Positions 48,376 through 61,542 of a DNA stretch of 64,000 nucleotides are shown piece by piece. This DNA is from Loxodes magnus (taxonomy: Eukaryota; Ciliophora; Karyorelictea; Loxodida; Loxodidae): assembly GCA_946699065.1 (NCBI GenBank), contig CAMPDV010000083.1:62001-126000 (forward strand), read 5' to 3'. Position 1 is the stretch's first letter; every line of letters starts with the position of its first letter. The notes below the pieces were generated by a model, which was given only the letters and a program-made list of their open reading frames with translations, searched no databases and was not told the origin of the DNA. The position numbers and the translations under genes were made by a program.

Positions 48376-49285
48376 AATCAATTCCTGGTTAAATTAATAC
48401 GAGTATATCAAAACATATAATAAAATCTTTATTAGCTATTAATGATAAATGAGTAATTCTATCTTTGCTTATTATTTAAGCTAAATTATTACATAATTTT
48501 AAATTCTAGACTGATTGAGTTATAATAGAAGGGTTACATTTGGTAATTTGATTAGTTAGATATTACTTAATTGGTAGATTTAAAGTATTTCTATTAATGA
48601 TTTGTGATAATAAAAATAAAGTTAATATTTAGTTAATTACTTCTAACTATGACTAAGATTGCTTATTAATGTATGTACTAAATTAGATTCTAAACATAGA
48701 AGTCTATAACTATTTTACTTACTGATTTAATTAAAGTTATTCATATAAATCTAAGATTTATTTGATATTAGTAGCTTTATCTTGGTATTTAAATAATTCC
48801 AGTCTAATATTAAAGATATAATTGGTATATTTGTAAGATAATTTCTAGTTAGTAAGATAAATTAACTTAAGATATTATAAAGCTACTTATCAAATATACC
48901 TTAAAAGAAATAACTATAATAATAACTAACTACTAAAATACTACAGTCATTCTTTTAAATTTATCTATTATCTTCCTAATACAAACATACCCTTTTTATA
49001 CTCTATTTAATCAGTTCATTAATTATATTTATAATAGTATCTTTATAGCTTTAACTAGAAATAGCTTTTCTTAAGTTTGTATGTAAATTCTATATCATAA
49101 AACTAATAAAAAGGTAAATAATCTTTAGTATTATTTAATTTAGTTTCTAAAAAATAAACCTTAAATCAGAAATTTTTCGTCAAGCTTAGATTAAAAAATC
49201 AATGATGCTAAAGCGAATAATTTAAACATTTGTAAGCAAAAAGAATGTTAATTAGTTACTTAAATTAATAGACTATAATGCAAAA
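48376..49285. other. AT-rich spacer inside the palindromic unit
   Basis: No supported gene. It begins where the left arm ends. Confidence 0.35.
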
Positions 49286-49402
49286 GAAAGAATTATTCAC
49301 TAAAAATGGTAATAGTTTATTAGTCTTAAATTCCATTCTACTTTATGCTTAAAAATAGAAGCTAAATGGATATAAGAAATTTTAGAAATAGGGAATAATA
49401 AA

Positions 49403-49800
49403 TGTTAGCAAAAGCAGTTGAATTAGATGAAGAGTAGATAGGAGAGTATTATTCTTTTGGAATTAATGAAAATTGATTAAGATTAAAGAATAAATAAAGA
49501 GGTGTATTATGATAAAGGTATATTTAGGTTTATTTATGGTAATAAATTAGAATATCTATCTATTGAATAATATCCTATCTTGTATAGCTTATAAACTGTT
49601 GATAAGAATTAAATATTAATCTGCTTATAAGATACAAATAAATGATGAATTAATCTTAAAGTCTACAGCTATTTGATTTAAGGGGAATTTTAGAAAGCAC
49701 TACAATATAGTAGGTTTGTATTGATTAAAGATAATGAATAATAAAATAGTTGTTAATGATATTAGCTGTTTAACTATTTCCCCTTGATCTTTTGATTTTT
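49403..49800 (+). CDS. Possible small ORF, unknown
   Basis: ATG 49403 opens a reading LAKAVELDEEQIGEYYSFGI followed by NENWLRLKNKQRGVLW, which is protein-like for about 50 codons and then becomes low-complexity. It may be an exon of a larger gene in the centre of the unit. No family recognised. Confidence 0.3.
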
Positions 49801-51050
49801 GTTTAAGGTAATATTGAATTTAAATAACATGCTAATAGAAGATAATTTTTAACTTAAGTAACTTCTTTCTTGTTAATATTAATCCTTCATTATAGCTTTA
49901 TTACTTCTTAACTTCTCCTCAAATTTCTAAGATTAAGATTTATTAATATAAGTGCTAAATTCTTTAGAATCATCCTTAATTTACTTCAAACAAATCTAGA
50001 TAAACTTTTATTTGTTTCCAAGATATTACAAAGCATGCTTAATAGAAAATAATTAATAATTATTAAGGGCTAAAATAATAAAATAGTCGATGGATATAAA
50101 AGTTATAATAGGTAATATGCAATTATCTTTGTGGATTTATAAACCCAACTAGAAATTACAACCTAAACATTGTAAATCCATTTTATTACATTCTATTTAA
50201 GATTCTAGTATTCTCACAATAATACTAGTAAATTTGCATCTATTTGATAAAGACTTTGACTCTTATCTTTCTCTAATAATATTGTGATATTGATATTTTC
50301 TTAAAAGGTTAGTAAATATTTTCTTCATACAATACTATTTTTAATGTAAGTTATTGCTATTAATTAATTTTAAATAATCTTATAGTTTGCTTAGTATTAA
50401 TTTAGATAAAACTTATTAAAATTTTACTAATTATATAGATCCTCTACATAATATTATTAACTCTTTTATATCTAACAATCATATTATATAAAAGCCATAT
50501 AACTAGTTATTAAATCAACAGCGCTAATCAATTTATTATTATTATATCAACATATCTTTAATATTCTAGTATACTTAAATCTATCCAATTTTATTTATTC
50601 TCTAATTATTCCATAACTTCCAGCTATATCAACTATACCAATTATTCAAATTATCTTCAAAACTAAATCTATATGGCTTATTAATAATGCTTCTTAATTA
50701 TACTTATAACAACATTACAGTTCATCATTTACTAGTCTCTATTTATTATACATATTTATTCCTTATTTCAATCATTACTTCCTAACTAACCTTACTCAAA
50801 CTAACCTTAACACTCAAATTTCCACTTCTACCTACTATTATTACTACCCTTTTAATCTCTTTTCAAATTATAAAAAGAACCTTATTGATGCTAATTGTAA
50901 AAGAAAATATCATAAACATATGAAAAGATTTAACTCTATGATTAACTTTATTGTATAGCAAGCATTCATCATTAAGAATTAGCATATAACAGACTCTTGC
51001 TACAAAATTTATATATAAGAACTAGTTAAAAAGAGGTAAACTACAAGGGA
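49801..51050. other. AT-rich spacer inside the palindromic unit
   Basis: No gene recognised on either strand. Confidence 0.35.
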
Positions 51051-51057
51051 ATATTTA

Positions 51058-52660
51058 TCAAAAATACTATTGCTATACTTATTAGAAGATTGCAGGCTGA
51101 TCTAAGAAAATAACTGGAGAGTTAACCGTTTGAAATTCTAAATTTTGCTTCAAGTCTAGTGCTAATAATATAGAAATCAAGAAATTTGGAAAATCTTAAA
51201 GCTTTAATAAGCATTTATTGGCTTCATTTATCTGATAAACTGCTAGAATTTTCAGTATTCTTTCTGGTTGCTCATTTTTTAATAATAGGAAATTTATCTT
51301 TTGCAAACTAATCATTAGTAAAATTATCAAGTGTATTTATAGGCTGATTTTTGAATGGATTAGGCTTTTTGCAAATCTTAGTTTATTTCATGGAATAATT
51401 AAAATTATTTTTAGCTGAACTTTTCAACAATGATTCGATAATTTAAATTTTAAACCTATTTTAGTATTTCCTTCAAGAACTCTCTACTATTAAAACTGTA
51501 TGTTACTGCTATTTTACCTAAAAGTTTTCTTACTTTATATGACTCTTTATCTAAGCTTTTTAATCTTTATTCCAGCTAGGATTTTTAAAGATAAAGATAA
51601 TTCAGTAGTGTTAATGTCAAAATTTCTCTTTGCTTATAAAATTCTTCTACCATACTTAATGACAGATAATAGTCAATCAAATCTAGCTAATTTTATAAAT
51701 CAGCAGGCAGAAGTCTTATTATAAAATGTAGAGCTGAATGAACAAGTTTACTGGTAATTTTTAACTTCTAATGCATCTAGTTTTGTTAAATGGATTATTT
51801 CTTCTCTTTTTGTTATGAAGCTAAAATACTTTCTATTATTTGGTGAATTCACTAATCACTGATTTCTTCAATGCGGTTTCTTCTACCCAGTTGCATTGTT
51901 AGAAACCTACTTCACGAAAGGATAAGCAAAGCGACATTTAGAGTAGTATTGTTTCAAGATAGCGACCTCTTTCTATGTCTTCTACGTCTCTTTACACGCC
52001 AGACAAAAATCAAACTCAACAGAGTCTTCTTTCCCTGCTGGTCATGCCAAGCTCGTCTCCTTGGTAGGTTGAGACACTTTAAATTCTTGTATATTCTTAC
52101 TAATAAATCTAAGCTAAAATAATCAAAGCTCTTAATGCTTCTTAGTATTCTAAAATATTTGGAATTTCTATCAAAGTACCTAAAAGAGCTAGCAGTTGAT
52201 CATATATTAGATTTTTATTATTAGATTGAGTCAATTTAAATTTCTTTTAGAGCTTAAATATTTCCAATTTAAAGTAGTAATTAGCAAGAATACCTTTGAT
52301 ACTTTATAGCATATTCGTTACAGAAAGACTAGATTTTCTCTAAACTTCATCTTTAAGTAAAAATTTAGAAACTTCTAGCATAAGCTGAGATTATTCCTTT
52401 TTAGTTACCAAACTTCTACATTAATTAGAAACCATTTTAGCTTACCTAAACTTATTATATGTTTAGACTATTTTAAAATTAATTAGAATCTTTCTTTATC
52501 CAAAATCCTTATTGTAAAGAATCCTTTTATAAGAAAATAATTTTCCATTTTATTTGGAATAAGAGAAACAAAGCAACAGTTAATCAAAGGCTTGAGAAAC
52601 TTAAAATGAAGATACTTGTTTATTAATTCTATTTCTATTTCCATTTCTATTCTGTAGCAT
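51058..52660 (-). CDS. Unknown helical protein, interrupted by an LSU rRNA fragment
   Basis: Minus-strand reading from ATG 52660 gives a Leu-rich helical protein (SQLMLEVSKFLLKDEVQRK, YDQLLALLGTLIEIPNILEY, QEALRALIILAQIYQQEY). After the rRNA-derived stretch it resumes with long helices (LLSVIKYGRRILQ, RILKILAVYQINEANKCLL, FLISILLALDLKQNLEF) and ends near TGA 51058-51060. The helices resemble ARM/HEAT-type repeats, but I cannot name a family. The total length is not a multiple of three, so at least one frame change or intron must lie inside. The rRNA-like segment 51905-52078 sits in the middle without a TGA-free requirement being violated, because TGA reads as Trp. Either the gene was split by an insertion or the segment is an intron. 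Confidence 0.5.
51905..52078 (-). pseudogene. Fragment of nuclear large-subunit (28S) rRNA
   Basis: On the minus strand the sequence follows the eukaryotic 28S region around GGGAAAGAAGACCCTGTTGAG. Here it reads CCAAGGAGACGAGCTTGGC, GCAGGGAAAGAAGACTCTG, TTGAGTTTGATTTTTGTCTG, GCGTGTAAAGAGACGTAGAA, then TGAAACAATACTACTC and GTGAAGTAGG, in the order and spacing of the rRNA. It matches the cytosolic eukaryotic form, not the bacterial or mitochondrial form. Changes at normally invariant sites (CCCTG to CTCTG) and the isolated length of about 175 nt mark it as a pseudogene fragment. It is the GC-richest patch inside the palindromic unit. Confidence 0.85.
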
Positions 52661-53484
52661 GACATATCACTTTTTTATTTCAGAAGAAAAAATCCCAGAT
52701 AACTATTGTCCACATTTTTTTAGAGTCTAGAAATCTATTAATTCTAATGATTTAATCTTCTCTTGCGCTTCTAAGCATTTACCAAGTATTTGGTATATCA
52801 GTATAAAGATTTTTTTAGGCTTAAGTTGATATTTCAATTTATTTAGTTACAATTTAAAAATTAGCTTTAATTTTTAGTAGCGTTTTGCTTAATACCTTCA
52901 CTAATAATCATTAAATAAATAAATTAAAAAAGTAGCTACATAGTAAATAATTTGAACACATATAGTTAAGAATTTTAAATAGATTTAGCATATATAGATA
53001 TATAATACTACCTATAACTAAACACAGTACCTAACTAATTATATTATTACTTCATTCCTTAATATCTTTATACATACACCCTTCTTATTACATTATTAAA
53101 TACTACTATATTCCAAATTACAATCTATCATAAACTTAAGATTAACAAATCTTCATTATACTGCTCTCATTATCATCTAGATACATTATAAATCTCTAAG
53201 TCTTCAAAATGACATCTATTAAAATATTAAAAGGTATAGATAGTTTAATTATTGTAAGCTTACTATTATGAAGCTATTATTTTGCTTATTTACATTTCTT
53301 TCTAAAATTAAGATTTCTATTTGTGCTTCTTAGTTAAACTTATATCATTAAGATTTATACCTCTTCGGTATAGAGAGATTACCTACTAAGGTAACTCTAG
53401 ACTGTATATCATAGTGATAGAATGTCTTAATGATAGATTGAGAAAGAAATTTGACTAGTTTTAGGTAAAAACTATCTTCATAAA
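52661..53484. other. AT-rich spacer inside the palindromic unit
   Basis: No supported gene; between the two divergently transcribed central frames, so it may hold their promoters. Confidence 0.35.
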
Positions 53485-55891
53485 ATGAGGTAATTAAAAA
53501 GAAGTAGAAGAAACGTGTCATTTCCTTAGATCTCTCATTACGTTATAAGGATAATAAATTCTAGTATGAATATTCCTTGAACTTAAAGTAAGTATTTATT
53601 ACGGATACTGAAAATAAGACTATGCTAAAGTGATCTTAAATATAATGCATAATAATTTAACTGGAGTTTCTAAAGAAATACAGACTAACTACTAAAACAT
53701 AGTAATCCACCTAATGTCTTTATAAAGCATAAAATTATTTCTAATTCAAATTAGTAAATTATCATTTTCTTGATAGAACAGTCCATATTTGATAAGCTGC
53801 TTCCTTTTTTGCCACTACTTTATTAATGTAAGATGATGCTTAAATACATGAGTGAGGAAACTACTAAATATTCATTACTGAGGAATAAAAAGTGATTAAA
53901 TAAACAGATTAAATATTTATTCTTGTTAAAGAACTCGGCCATTTTAAAACTTAAGAGAGAGATCTCATAAATGATAAACACTAGACACTTTATTACTTTA
54001 AAGTATGACATTTTTATTTAAAAGGATATTATCCCTTTAAATATCAATTTTTATATTTATTAACATTCAATCTAAATTCACTTATAATAAGATAAGAAAG
54101 TGTAGCATTAAATAATATTCACTGAACTTTATAAATCCTACACTTTAAAAAGTTTATCGATTCATTTTTTGAAAAATCAGATTGTCTTTATAAAGTTTAT
54201 TTTTTCAGATGATTGATATGAGACCTTAAAATTAAAATAAACTAATATGACGTTATAATTATTTTCTAAGGAATATAACTTCTTAAGTAACTACTACATT
54301 AGGAAAAATAGGAAAATAAATTATGTATTTTAATAGGACAAATTCGCAAAACTAGTCAATTTAGAATTAACTTTATATTAATCCAAAACGAACATTATCA
54401 TCTTAAAAGTTTAAAAATTGAGTAAAAGTTTAGAAGATCTTTTTAAGACTCTGGAACTGAGGAAAAGATAAATCAGTACTCATAGAATAGAAAGGATGAA
54501 ATACACAAGCTGAGCAAATAAATTAACATCTTAAAACGTAAAAAATAAAGGTTTGTACAAATTATCTAGGACTAAATTCTTTGCATCATTTCAATAAAGT
54601 ACACTTCTTAAAAGATCTTCTTAAAATGGAATTCCACTTAAAAGATTTTTGCCATGACAAGAACCTCTGAGTAGCCTTTATAAGTTAAAAAATAATAAAA
54701 ATATTTAGAACGCTTAATAAATGTAAATCAAACCTTTTAATTGCTAGAAAAATGCGATTCTAATTAACGATGAATTTAGAGAAAAGAATAAATTCTAAAA
54801 AGCAAAACGCAGAAATTACGAGGAGAACTCTGAACTATATATCAATAAGACGCTACATTGATACTAAACTGAATATTGAATCAAATGATGGCTCAAATTC
54901 TTTTAAGAGCTGATTAATGAAGCTGAAAATAATAGAGATATATGATTAACAAGACTCCGAAAATTATTTTTTTCTAGCTGTAAAAGAGGAGTGATGATAT
55001 ACCAGCCCATATTACAAATATTTCAAGTGCAAATTATTGGAAACTTTTCCCTATTCTAAAGCAGAAAGGGCAACCTTTAACAATATTATCAAAGCTTTCT
55101 AAATCCTTAGAAGAAGAGCTAATTTTCCTTAAAATTTATTTTACAAATAGAAAGAAAATTTTCAGGGAAATAAATAGATTATTTTAGGATTAAAATAACA
55201 TTTTTTGATCGTACTACTAAAGAATGTAACCTAATGCATTCTCTCCTTAAGGTAACAAGTAGCAAATCACAGTAATTCAAAATAAGACCTTAATAAGTCA
55301 AAGTCTTACAATAGCGAAACAATTGAAGAATTAGGAAAAAACAAACTTACTTAGAAAGAACATTTAAAGTAATCCTCTACAAGTATCTTCAACTTATCCT
55401 TAGTAGGAACTAACTAATCATAAGCAAAAAAAAGAGATTTACTAAAAGAATGCCATCAGAATAAGAGAATCCGTAATTACTCTTTATGAAGTCAGGATAA
55501 CTATAAAAGCTAATCTTGGCAATCTTTAATAGCAAGCATAAAGCATTCACTCCTTGAATAATTATTTTAGACTCAATTAAATCAGATTCTTTAGGAAGAA
55601 AATAATATAAAAGATTATAGTCAATTCCAATAGATTTCTCTTAATACGACATGTTACTAGATTCAGATACTATTGAGATCTTTAGTGACTAATTAGTAAT
55701 TTAAAACATTATAGCCTATTTTAAACTAGACTATTAGTAAACTTGAACGAGGTCTTGCTTATGGGATACTTAAGAAAGTGAAATTTATCGTAGCAGTTAA
55801 GTATAGTGTAAAGAGTATTTTAAATGTCTAGAAGAAAAGGAAGTTAGCTTGTCTAATAATAAGATTTTCCAAACTATCTTTTGTGCTGTGA
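53485..55891 (+). CDS. Unknown ~790-residue protein of the palindromic unit
   Basis: ATG 53485 opens a protein-like frame (EQSIFDKLLPFLPLLYQCK, MLKYMSEETTKYSLLRNKK, TLKSLSIHFLKNQIVFIKF, YNFLSNYYIRKNRKINYVF) that reads to about 54410. The next frame, which itself has an ATG at 54323, then carries the sequence (TNYLGLNSLHHFNKVHFLKD, FHLKDFCHDKNLWVAFIS, NKCKSNLLIARKM, TISKLERGLAYGILKKVKF) to TGA 55889-55891. Removing 54409-54433 (GTTTAAAAATTG...GTTTAG, 25 nt) joins the frames; otherwise these are two overlapping ORFs (53485-54430 and 54323-55891). TGA 55889 is the likely stop. The protein is basic and helical. I recognise no polymerase, protease or integrase motif. Confidence 0.6.
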
Positions 55892-57329
55892 AAATGATAA
55901 AGTACAAGGAAGCGGGGAGATGATTAGAGACTTGCTGAAGTAAATCAAATACTCTTAAAGAAACAGAAGCACTTCAAGAAATGGCTATTTGTATTCTACA
56001 AAGTAGCTAAATAAATCTAGCATTGAAATTTCTTCAGATAAAGGAAAAGAGTAAATATTACAGTAGAGACGACCTAAAAAGTAAACTTTCTTTATTTTTC
56101 TTATTCATTTTATAAAATCGATTAAAGATATTCTCCAACTAAATTTGTTAAACATGAAAAGACACTATAATAAAATAAGTTTAGAGGATTTGAAGTGACA
56201 AACTTTAACTAAATTCGTATCAAAAGTATCTTATGTCGTTCACCTTAACTGTGAAGATTCTTTAATATTTGTTTTAAATTTAATAGTATTTGTCTTATTA
56301 TTGAATTATATTACTAAGTAATCTTTCTAACTTTAATATCTTCGATATTAACTCTTCCCCTAGTTAAGTATTTTAACTTGTCCTATAGTAAGATTTCATT
56401 CTTACAATAAAATAATTCATTATCATTTAACTGTCATTAATACATAATAAAATAAGTAAATCATTTTAAATAAAAAGATCTAAGTGACGCTTTATATATT
56501 TAGGACTGGTTTTACATCATTAATTTCTCTATTATACTCTTAAATAATTAAAAAGTATTGTATTTATAAAATAGACACATTAGTATATTAAAACCTATTT
56601 TCAATGAAGAGATTTTTAATTTATCTTAGTGTTATTAATATCAGTCTTGTGTATGTTTAATAATAATCTACTTATTTAAAAAGCTTTAGAAAGTTATCTT
56701 TCATATATTAGCGTTTATTAACTTAATAGCTTCTATTATATATAATTAAACTAAATCTTATCTTATTAACATTTACAGCTTGTAGATTTATGATCATTAT
56801 TTATAGATATTCATTATCGATATTTTGCTTACTAAGTAATTATAGAGCTGTTTTTATAAATTGATATCATCTTTAAACAAAATATTACTTCTCTAACTTC
56901 TTCAATTGCTAGCCTAAAAAATCAATATACTATCATCTAAATTGAAATACCCTAAGGTATTAAGACTATCAATTTAACTACCTTAGACTTTTCTTGAAGA
57001 TTCGATAGAAGGTTGTAAATATAAGATATAATGAGTAGAGTGGTATATTCATTAATATGTTCTGCTATTGATACTAAAACTGGTAAATATGCAGCAATTT
57101 AGATACTAAAACTTTTTAAACATAAGATACATGCTAAGAAGCTCTTAAAAGTAGAAAGATATAAAGATTTATTAAGCATAGAAACATATTAGTACTGTTC
57201 TGATATTAATCTATCTTAAGACAAGGAAACAGCAGATATATATATTCAATTTTTAGCTAAATTAGTGAGAATAGATAAAGTTGATTATTAATTATGATGA
57301 CTAGCCAATAATTGATTATTATAATTTGA
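55892..57329. other. AT-rich spacer before the right arm
   Basis: No gene recognised. Ends where the right arm's similarity to the left arm begins. Confidence 0.35.
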
Positions 57330-57344
57330 TATTCTCGTGATGTT

Positions 57345-59482
57345 ATCAAAAGGAAATCCTAAAGTTTTCAATAGATGTTCTCAAGCAACTTTAAAGATTT
57401 TATTTAAGAATTTTTTGCATGATTATTATATCTTTTAAAGCTTTTACTTTATTCAATCAAAATGATAAACTTAATTTTATATTCTTCAACCCTTGATTAA
57501 TTTAAGTTATGGCTTAAATTAAATCAAGATATTTTTTAAGGTCTATTAAATTAAGTGACTATATCTCCTTATTTTTTTGAAGAACTTTTTAAAAAATATC
57601 CCTGAGTTCTCATGGGTAACTAGGCACTAATAATTAAAAAATCTTATTATTTCATGTGATTTGTTTTTTACTCTTGCTTATTATATTTATTTATTTCTAA
57701 TCTTCTTGAATCCTCCAAATACTTTAAGGAGTTAGTGGCTAATTTTTTTCAATTCCTAATAATTTATTCTTTATTTTAGTTGCAGTCGTTTAAAAATCGC
57801 TAAAACAGTTTATTATTATTTTTTTGCTTAAATTTAGCAAATTTTTCTACAATCTTTATTTTGTACTAGTTGGCACGCTTCGACCTAGCCAGAATATTCT
57901 TATAGTAAACTGAGTATTTTATTTAGATTTTTTATCAAGATATATTAGGAACTATATACTTTTCTCTTAGTGAAATTTTGTAGCCATTTATGTCTTTTTC
58001 GAATATAGTTTCAGATATCTTTTATCAGAAAAAGTTCCAAGCCCAATTAAGTAATTTAAAGTAGTTTTCTACAATTTTTCTTAATTTTATTTCTCAAGAA
58101 TCTGAAATCAAAGCTTCTAAGAATTACAGAAACTTAACGTTCATTTAAGTTTGAATGCTAAAAGTTCCAATTCAGTCTACTTTAATTTTTGGGTGCACAA
58201 TTAGAGCTACTGATTACTCAATATTATTTAGGAGAAGTTTATTTTTTATGCTAAATAAATAATCCAGATGCTTCTAAAGTTTATTTAGGAAACTACAGTG
58301 TCTTCTTCATATTTATATAAGGACTATTTTCAGTCGATAAATGTTCTTAAGTAATCAATCTAACTTTATAAAAACTATCGCTATTCTTCCTAGCACTCAA
58401 TTCTATGAATCTGTTTTTTTAATTCTTCAGAATTAACTAAGAAACTTATAATTTTTACTTAAGCTTATAATTTTCCTTTCAAGCATTACTATCTCTAGTA
58501 CTTGCTAAGCTTTCTCTACTTTATTATTTAGAGCTGGACTCTATATATTATCTTACAAATTTCAAAATTAATTGTGAGGAATTAAGAACACTTGAAGTCG
58601 AGCTTGTTAAAAGAAAAAGCTTCATTTCTAATATCTATTTATAGGTACTTAAAAATTTAGCTGCCAAGTAATAATTATCTCTTAGAATTTGCTTTAAAGC
58701 TCATAATTGCTTTTTAGATTGAATAGCTGCTATTTTTTTCAGATTGCTATAGAGCTAAGTCATTTGAACTTTTAAGATCTAAAAGCTTGGCATGTTCTAT
58801 AATGAAAAGGGATTTTTCTAACATCTAAATAAATAATTCTTACAGTATTCTTTAATTATAAGATATGCATTAACTCTACTTTTTAAGAACTAAATGCGAC
58901 TCAGTTTAATTTAGTATTTGCGAGAAACCTTAGTGGTTTTCGAAATATTGACTGTTATGAAAAATTCAGATTCTTCCTAAAACATCTTCAAGTTTGAAAA
59001 AATTTTGGGCATATTTCAATGTTTACTAAGATTAGCCCATCTTTAAGTCTCGGAACTAGTTCTACTCTGATTAGAATCTTCGGATCTTATCATTTTTTGC
59101 CTTTACTTATTTTTGGATTGAAATATAGTTCCTGAACTAATGTCTTTTGCTACTCTTTATTACTATAAATATTATACTTTTAAGGAGATTACTTTTTTTC
59201 TTGGAGATCAAAAGTAATTTAATCTTTTATTAATCAGAAGCAAATACGATGAAGACATTTCTTGATTTCCTAATTCTATTTTAGCTCCAGCTCTTTTTAC
59301 TTAGATTGGGTCTTTCTAGTAATTTTAATTGTAAAACTATCAGATGGACTATAGAATAAGAATCCTCTATTAATTTAATTAATTTAAATAGTAAGATTAA
59401 TCTTTCATCTCTTCTTTATTTTCTAATCTTTCCTTTTTGATATAGACTAGTGGTTCTATGTTGTAATTTGAATATTATCCAT
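57345..59482 (-). CDS. Arm ORF, right copy: unknown protein
   Basis: Minus-strand homologue of the ORF at 46239. It starts at ATG 59482 (MDNIQITTQNHQSISKRK), with NRGFLFYSPSDSFTIKI, ELELKQNQEIKK, CFWLIKDQITFDLQEKK and KLNWVAF conserved against the left copy. Frames beyond about 58900 shift relative to the left copy at least once (the left-arm QEAQFYNKLKK region aligns in another frame), so this copy may be the less intact one. Function unknown. Confidence 0.55.
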
Positions 59483-60489
59483 TTTATTTGATTTTCAAAT
59501 TTGCAAATTAACTAGAATTAAAAAAGTTATTAAGCTAGATTACATCTAAAACAAATTTTTAGAGTAGAATTAAAGTTAAGAGATAATTAAAGTTATTTAA
59601 ATATATCAATATATTTAAATAAAAAAGAATCTTAAAATTAAAGGAAGATCTTAGCTTTATAGAAATAATAATCACCAATCTAGTTTTAATATTCTAAGTT
59701 TTATTTTTGTGCTTTTATTCTAAATTTATAAGTATTTCTTATTTATATTTTAATTCTTTCTTGTGAGTCAACCACATAAATAATTAAGGTTTAACTGTAG
59801 ATTCTATTAATCAATCTTACATCCAAAATTAAGACACTATTTAAATACTATAGGTAATAAATTTATAATTGTTTGTTATATTAGTGATTATATCTATAAT
59901 TATTTTATTTAATTATTTAACTGTGTATCATATATTTTATTTTAAAACTGTGTAACACAGTATTTCATATATTTTATTTTAAAATCTTAAGTATCTTTAT
60001 AATATTTTAAGATAACTTTCAGCAATGTAGTTCATTCAATTATTTTAATGAAGCTGTGGTTTAATAAGTAAAAATAAATAATATGGTAATAAAATAAATA
60101 GTAATAATAGTAATATAAGATACCTATTGATTAAGATTAACTTAAGAAAGGAATATTTAATTTATTAGTTACTTTTAAAATACTAAGCTACTTAGTATTA
60201 GTTATTTAGCCTTAGTTAATTTGTATATTTAAGCTTACTAATGCTATTATTTTTAACTTTCATTTTATTATTACTTTCCTTTATTTAGTTATAATACTTT
60301 ATTATTTTAGCTATAGACATTTCCTTATAATTAAATGCATTTAGTAGTTATAGATTATTTAGGGCTTCTTTTATCTATTATCTATAAAGTTTATATTTCA
60401 AAAATCGCTAAGAATAATAACTTAAATATAGTTAAATTAAAAATTTATATTCTGGCATTTATCTTTTTTACATTTCTTCAGTTTTTGCA

Positions 60490-61100
60490 AGATCCAAAGG
60501 TAAGTTTTATAATCCTAATTTAAACTTAAGATATCTTAAATAATTTTGTGAAATCATTGCTAAAAATCCTCCAGTTACTTTCTATCAATACATGCTAACA
60601 AGATTTTATTAGAGAAAATTAAAATTGGCTTTCTATATTGATTTAATTTTAGCTGCTTTTTTTCTATGTCTTATTTCTTATATTTTTTCTTACATTAAAT
60701 ATCTTTCTTTAAATTTTATTTTTATCTTTCTATTTATAAAATTGAATGTTGTAGCTCATTTTATGGTCTTAAGTTAGCTTAATTTATTATTTTTGCTAAT
60801 TTTTCAATTATTTAATGAATTATTTCTTTTCTTTTTATGTTAATTCCTCTATATCTCTAATTAAAATTCAAAATGATTATAACACTTTCTATTTATTTAA
60901 GCATCTTAGATTTTGTTCTATCTAATATTTTTAGTGCTTTATACTTATTCTGCTCAATTAATTATTTTTCCCTTTCAAATTAAAATAGCTTCCAATAGTT
61001 TTAGTAAATCCTTAAAGTCTTAAGATTTTAACTTTCTAATATCTATTAATTTTTTTAGATTTATGACTTAAACTTTCTTTTTCCGCATAGTTTCTCAGTT
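60490..61100 (-). CDS. Small basic arm protein, right copy, unknown
   Basis: Inverted counterpart of 44640-45250, with the reading ENK/NKYKAL preserved near 60940. The plus-strand ORF at 60335-60523 is a shadow. Boundaries undefined. Confidence 0.3.
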
Positions 61101-61540
61101 AGTTTAGATGCAGATAAGATTTTAATTAAAATTTCTAAGTTATTAAAACTTTGATTGGTTCTATTTAATGATTATATATTTTTTAATTAAAGTGAAATAG
61201 GAAGTTTTCTTTAATTTAATTAAGATATATATTAAATTAAAGATATATTAAGATATCAATAATAGAAGTACTTTTAGTTTAATAGTCTACTAATTATTAT
61301 CTTCCTTATTATTTAAATCATACTAACTCTCTTTATCTAAACTTAAGTCTCATTATTGTTATTTTAATAAACTCTTTATTTTTAAATAAGATGATAATAT
61401 TATTTTGATTAATACTTTATAAATAAAAGATTAAAATTTAAATAATATTTAAGAAGCAATCAAGCAAATTAATAATCATTTTAATAAACAAAATATTGCA
61501 AACATTATTAGATAAATTACTAATTTATATTCATAATAAA
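61101..61540. other. AT-rich spacer
   Basis: No gene recognised between the right arm and the next coding frame. Confidence 0.35.
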
Positions 61541-61542
61541 AC

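Larger units (their letters stand above)
44640..61100. mobile_element. 16.5-kb palindromic unit with ~3.75-kb inverted arms (candidate DNA transposon)
   Basis: 44640-48375 and 57330-61100 are inverted copies of each other. Matching points include 44655/61070 (AAAATCATAAATCTAAAAG), 45215/60535 (AGATATCTTAAGTTTAAATT), 46239/59482 (start of the same ORF) and 48330/57390 (TTTAAAGTTGCTTGAGAAC). The arms have diverged at many sites but keep the same protein-coding frames. The unique centre (48.4-57.3 kb) holds at least two large frames and an rRNA fragment. Long inverted arms around a coding centre recall large TIR transposons of ciliates (Tlr/Maverick type), but I identified no integrase, transposase or polymerase motif. 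An inverted duplication of a host locus is therefore possible. No target duplication has been located. Confidence 0.7.
57330..61100 (-). repeat. Right arm of the inverted repeat
   Basis: Inverted, diverged copy of 44640-48375 over its whole length, including both arm frames. Confidence 0.85.

Noticed and set aside
54900-55850. Possible Ulp1-type cysteine protease in the frame of 53485 continued past 54433
   Set aside because: A few words (DSLG-like) looked suggestive, but that frame is not the protein-like one there, and no His-Asp-Cys arrangement could be placed.
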